Source: an uncultured Lachnospiraceae bacterium
Lineage (GTDB): Bacteria; Bacillota; Clostridia; Lachnospirales; Lachnospiraceae
DNA: 18,123 nucleotides
NCBI GenBank assembly: GCA_902489645.1
Contig: CABUAW010000051.1
Location: forward strand, 1-18,123
Direction of reading: 5' to 3'
The notes under the pieces are model-generated. The model did not search any database and had not been told where the DNA came from. It worked only from the letters and a program-made list of their open reading frames with translations. Positions within the stretch are counted from its first letter, which is position 1. Every line of letters begins with the position of its first letter. Shown piece after piece: positions 14,597 to 18,123 of the stretch. The translations under genes and the position numbers were made by a program.

Positions 14597-17500
14597 TCAG
14601 GATTTCTTTCTCAGTTTATAAACAGCCAATGTAACGATTACCAACGCTGAAACAGCAGACAAAACAAACCACTCGAAAAGATTCATGCTGTCTCCGGTTT
14701 TCGGAGATTTGCTTCCCGTATTTGTATTTGTTTCGGTCTTTGTATTCGTTTCAGTCTTTGTATTTGCTTCGGTCTCTGTGTTCGCTCCATCCTTTTCATC
14801 CTCTTTCGGATTGGTTTCAGGAGCTTCTTTTTCCTTAATTGTAAACTTGGTCGAAGCATCGCCGTTCTGAGAACGAATTGTCAATGTATGCGTTCCCACT
14901 TCCAGTGTTTCAAGATAAGCGGCCTTCAAAGTAACCACGGTGCTTCCTTCACTCACTGAGTAATTGGCGCCGTCGACAACGGTTCCATCCACCAGCACAC
15001 TGATAAAGTCCGCAAACGCCGCATCGGATTTGAAAATCAGAACAGCCTGAGTTCCTTTTTTCCAGGAACCATTCATGCCCTCAATTATCTGCGGAGGCGC
15101 AACTCCGATGGCCGGAGTTATAACATAATCACATACCGTACATATCTGCGCTGTTGTCGCCGTCGCTTCGGCTCCCGGAATATGGGAAGCCTCATCCTTC
15201 TTTTCACCGCAAACCAAACACTCATGCCAATGACCTTCGGCATCCTCAGACCATTCTGTTTTCCATGTATGACCCAGCGCCGAAATGACAACGCTATTAT
15301 GGTCTTTGATAACCTCCGTACCTGCTTTATCACTAAACCACTCGCCGCAGCTATCGCATACATAATAAGCTCTATGACCGTCCTCCGTGCATGTCGCAGC
15401 CTTTGCGGCTACTTCCCTGAGTTCTGCATCATGAACGTGTTCCGGTTCCGGTATTGTTACAATAACCGTGCAGGAGGCGCTAAAGCCGCCGTCCTCTGTC
15501 GTTACGGTAATTATCGCCGTTCCGGCCGCCACTGCCGTCACTTTACCGTTTTCATCAACTACGGCTACGGATTCATCGTCCGAATTCCATAGAACATTTT
15601 TATTTGCCGCATCCTCCGGAAGAACTGTTACAGTCAGATTTTCGCTGCTGCCTTCTCCCGTCAATTCAATGCTTTCTTTGTTCAATGAAACGGATATTAC
15701 AGGAATCTTAACCGGTTCCTCTCCGGGTGCATTATTCTCAACAAGATATTGGGTTAAATCCGGAATTTCTGTAATGGAACCCCAATATGTACCCGTATCC
15801 ACATTGTCACTCTCACTGGCAATATTCCTTCCATCAATCACATTACGGTTTGTATTTCCGGAAAGCAGAACGCCTTCAGCCATAGCCTGTCCGGCGCCGG
15901 TTCCCTCTTTCGGCTGGTAAGAATTACCGCCCTCCAGATAAGCATATGCAGTGGAAATCGTTCCATTTCCTGAAACCGCATTTCCGCCATCGTCATAAGT
16001 TCCTTTACCGCCTACGGCAATCAGCTTTCCTGCGCCTGTAATGGCTGCGTTATCAAGAATAATCGCCGTTCCTCCTACGGAAGTCGTTGCGTCATAACCG
16101 CCGCCGTATACGGCCAGAACAGAACCTTCCGTAATATTTAAAGTCCCGTTTTTCACCATAAGGCCGGTCTGCCCTGCATAGCTCTTTCCTGTGGATGCAT
16201 CTGTTCCCGTCGCTGCTTCATCACCCCGGATGAATACCTGACCGTTAATGTTCACATTACCTTCAATCACTACGACAGGATTTGTATTTTTACGTGCTTC
16301 ATTACCATTCGGAATAAAGTTCGTATTGGAATAAATTTTGGAATTTTCCAGAGTTGCTCCATCCTGTAAAATCAGTTGTCCGTTAATCGAAGCGCCGTTC
16401 AAAAATTCACCGGAATCACCATAGCCGTCATAATTCATGGAGAATGTTCCTCCGCCGGCCACATCGACAATTCCCTGAACCGTTGAATCTCTGAGAACAA
16501 GCGTACCGCCCTCTTCTACGACAATGCGGACGCTGCTCAAAATATCCATATTGACAAAGGTCAGATTACAACCGTCCGGAATAACAAGCGTCTGAGTCGT
16601 ATCACTGCCTTCCGAAACAGCATATCCCAGTTCACCATAGGTTCCGCTGGTATGGGAGCCATACCACGCTTTGATATCCGCCGGGACAGTGACGACATTG
16701 TCCTCCGTATCAAAGTTTTTCATAGCCCATGGTTCCATATCATACATATACTTTCCATCGCTTGTCTGAGTACAATTTTCCAGGGTAAGCTGCTCCTCCA
16801 GATATTCCTGTCCATCATAGATTTTGAAAATCAATGCATTACTTGTAGCCACACGTCCCTGGTTGTCGGTCACTGTGACACTGATTGGATAGGTTCCCTT
16901 AACCGCCGGGGTTCCGGCCAGCGTAATGGAACTGTCATAAACCGAATAGACACCCGCCATTCCGCAGCTTCCATCCAGATTTACTTTTGTATTCCTTGTA
17001 TCAATGACAATACCGGTTTCATTCAACGGCTTCCAGTCATCCTCTGTTGGTTCCGCATCCTTTTCAACAAGAGCGGCTTCCACGACGGCATTACTGTTCT
17101 TATTTTCTGTCACGCCGGTAGATGCGCCGCTGATGGCGTCATAGCCTTTTTGATTGACAAGTGCGGATTCAAAGTAACCGACCAAACGCACATGAAGTGT
17201 ATACTCATCGCCCGGTTCCTCACTGTCATCGACCAGTTTGACACTGACTTCTCCGGCCGCAATTGTCACCTTCAACCGCATATCCTTGTAATCCGGATTA
17301 GTGATTGTAAGGATGTCTCCGGACTTAAAAGGTACGCCGCCCATTTTATCAAAATAAATGGCATTGTTCTCTTTATCCAGATAATACTTTGTTCCACTTA
17401 AAGCTATCTTATACTCAGTTTCCTCCAACACTTCATCATTGCATGAAATAGATGAAATTCCCTGTACAAAATCATCCCCGTCCATTTTCAACGTAAAATA

Positions 17501-18123
17501 TGTAGAATCCGAGATGTCTATGGTAACTGACGGTATTTCCGTTTTCTCAAGACCACATACGGTACACTTGCCATTTTCAAAATTGTGGTCGCCAAGCTCG
17601 CCGTATTCTTCGCCGCAGACCTCGCACACGGCTTTCTGCAGGCAGGTCGCCGTACCGCCCGTATGGGTATGTTCCTCGCCGCCCTGGCTGGCCTTAATTT
17701 CAGCACTATAATTTGCCTTATTCAATTCCAATACCAAATCGGTATAGCCCTCCGCTGAAATTACACACTCGGCCGTATTATCAACAGCCGCCTCGCCAAT
17801 CAACATATAATTATTATTGGCATCCACATAAAACGACGTGTTATTCCAGACACTATAGGAACTGCTGCCCTTTTCATAGGATGTTCCGCCTACAGTAACG
17901 CCTGTCACCGCACTTAACCACTCGGCCGCGCTATCCGGAAATGTAATTTTAAAATCTGTTCCAAAATTCTTCTCACATTTTACAATGCTGTCCGGCGCCG
18001 CCTTTCCCGTTTCCTCATAACCGCATACGGTACATTTACCGTCAACCATATTGTGGTCGCCAAGCTCACCGTATTCTTCGCCGCAGACCTCGCACACGGC
18101 TTTCTGCAGGCAGGTCGCCGTAC
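14597..18123 (-). CDS. Large sortase-anchored surface protein, 5'-truncated by the window edge
   Basis: At least 1,174 residues are present and the reading frame stays open to 18123; the GTG at 18097 is internal to a repeat, not a start. From the N-side it contains two CxxC repeat modules (TATCLQKAVCEVCGEEYGEL, then a CTVCG), separated by a roughly 110-residue segment. A possible DUF1533-like domain follows (about plus 17190-17520), then a Gly/Asn/Val-rich region with repeated short strands suggestive of a beta-helix (about 15940-16620), and a Big_2 immunoglobulin-like domain (about 15450-15705). Next come more CxxC pairs with His (15130-15440), a common Clostridia C-terminal beta domain (14835-15110), and a Thr/Glu/Asn/Lys wall-spanning repeat. 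The end is SPKTGD (14690-14707), a hydrophobic segment and a basic tail: a sortase sorting signal. It is probably an adhesin or glycan-binding wall protein; the ligand is not predictable. Confidence 0.9.
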   Translation of the reverse strand, partial: TATCLQKAVCEVCGEEYGELGDHNMVDGKCTVCGYEETGKAAPDSIVKCEKNFGTDFKITFPDSAAEWLSAVTGVTVGGTSYEKGSSSYSVWNNTSFYVDANNNYMLIGEAAVDNTAECVISAEGYTDLVLELNKANYSAEIKASQGGEEHTHTGGTATCLQKAVCEVCGEEYGELGDHNFENGKCTVCGLEKTEIPSVTIDISDSTYFTLKMDGDDFVQGISSISCNDEVLEETEYKIALSGTKYYLDKENNAIYFDKMGGVPFKSGDILTITNPDYKDMRLKVTIAAGEVSVKLVDDSEEPGDEYTLHVRLVGYFESALVNQKGYDAISGASTGVTENKNSNAVVEAALVEKDAEPTEDDWKPLNETGIVIDTRNTKVNLDGSCGMAGVYSVYDSSITLAGTPAVKGTYPISVTVTDNQGRVATSNALIFKIYDGQEYLEEQLTLENCTQTSDGKYMYDMEPWAMKNFDTEDNVVTVPADIKAWYGSHTSGTYGELGYAVSEGSDTTQTLVIPDGCNLTFVNMDILSSVRIVVEEGGTLVLRDSTVQGIVDVAGGGTFSMNYDGYGDSGEFLNGASINGQLILQDGATLENSKIYSNTNFIPNGNEARKNTNPVVVIEGNVNINGQVFIRGDEAATGTDASTGKSYAGQTGLMVKNGTLNITEGSVLAVYGGGYDATTSVGGTAIILDNAAITGAGKLIAVGGKGTYDDGGNAVSGNGTISTAYAYLEGGNSYQPKEGTGAGQAMAEGVLLSGNTNRNVIDGRNIASESDNVDTGTYWGSITEIPDLTQYLVENNAPGEEPVKIPVISVSLNKESIELTGEGSSENLTVTVLPEDAANKNVLWNSDDESVAVVDENGKVTAVAAGTAIITVTTEDGGFSASCTVIVTIPEPEHVHDAELREVAAKAATCTEDGHRAYYVCDSCGEWFSDKAGTEVIKDHNSVVISALGHTWKTEWSEDAEGHWHECLVCGEKKDEASHIPGAEATATTAQICTVCDYVITPAIGVAPPQIIEGMNGSWKKGTQAVLIFKSDAAFADFISVLVDGTVVDGANYSVSEGSTVVTLKAAYLETLEVGTHTLTIRSQNGDASTKFTIKEKEAPETNPKEDEKDGANTETEANTKTETNTKTETNTNTGSKSPKTGDSMNLFEWFVLSAVSALVIVTLAVYKLRKKS
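14721..14792 (-). repeat. 18-bp tandem repeat in the wall-spanning region
   Basis: Three close copies of an 18-bp unit (14721-14738, 14739-14756, 14757-14774) and a degenerate fourth (14775-14792) encode a T-N-T-K-T-E hexapeptide just before the SPKTG signal. Such repeats are prone to copy-number change between strains. Confidence 0.85.
17582..17655 (-). repeat. 74-bp coding repeat, copy 2 (downstream copy of the CxxC module)
   Basis: This matches 18050-18123 at 73 of 74 positions, the single difference being at 17600/18068, with a 468-bp offset. It encodes the TATCLQKAVCEVCGEEYGELGDHN-type module. The DNA identity exceeds what protein constraint needs, implying recent duplication or gene conversion. 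Confidence 0.9.
18050..18123 (-). repeat. 74-bp coding repeat, copy 1 (cut by window edge)
   Basis: This is the upstream copy of the repeat at 17582-17655. The match continues to the last base of the window, so the true repeat, and perhaps further copies, extend beyond it. Confidence 0.88.

Noticed and set aside
18097..18123. GTG at 18097 as the start of the large surface protein
   Set aside because: The frame stays open to the window end and the codons upstream repeat the internal TATCLQKAVCEVC module, so the real start lies outside.
1..18123. CRISPR array, IS element, tRNA, rRNA or phage attachment site
   Set aside because: No regularly spaced repeats, transposase, terminal inverted repeats around a gene, or structural RNA signatures were seen on either strand.

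Overview
The window looks like a chromosomal segment of a low-to-mid GC Clostridia member, most likely Lachnospiraceae. That is an inference from gene style: strong GGAGG ribosome sites, TTGACA/TATAAT-type promoters, a glycine riboswitch, an SPKTG-type sortase signal on a Big_2-containing surface protein, and an abundance of MATE and ABC exporters. No rRNA, tRNA, CRISPR array or insertion sequence was recognised.

Layout, left to right. (1) 73-1828: a sigma-A-type promoter, a tandem glycine riboswitch with an intrinsic terminator, and a Na+:alanine/glycine symporter (AGCS family). (2) 1889-3239, minus strand: cyclopropane-fatty-acyl-phospholipid synthase (cfa). It is preceded by a structured leader of about 130 nt whose last element is a strong terminator just before the ribosome site, which suggests transcription attenuation. 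The symporter and cfa converge on a shared bidirectional terminator. (3) 3295-7548: an autoregulated TetR repressor (two operator copies 20 bp apart over its own -10 box) followed by the two halves of a heterodimeric ABC exporter, closed by a bidirectional terminator. (4) 7621-13199, minus strand: three membrane transport genes. In transcription order these are a P1B-type metal ATPase, a MATE exporter, and an unusual MATE exporter fused in frame to a cytidylate-kinase-like domain. The fusion gene has its own leader with a terminator and a possible competing pairing. (5) 13254-13971: a second TetR-family regulator, divergent from the metal ATPase. (6) 13999-14442, minus: a GNAT acetyltransferase. 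(7) 14597-18123, minus, running off the right edge: a very large sortase-anchored surface protein with CxxC repeats, a repetitive glycine/valine-rich central region, a Big_2 domain and an SPKTG anchor; its N-terminus lies outside the window.

Functionally this is an envelope and transport neighbourhood: amino-acid uptake under glycine control, membrane lipid modification, drug-type efflux under TetR control, metal export and a cell-wall protein. The points most worth a second look are the MATE-kinase fusion, the two uncharacterised leader/terminator arrangements (cfa and MATE-kinase), and the degenerate first aptamer of the glycine riboswitch.
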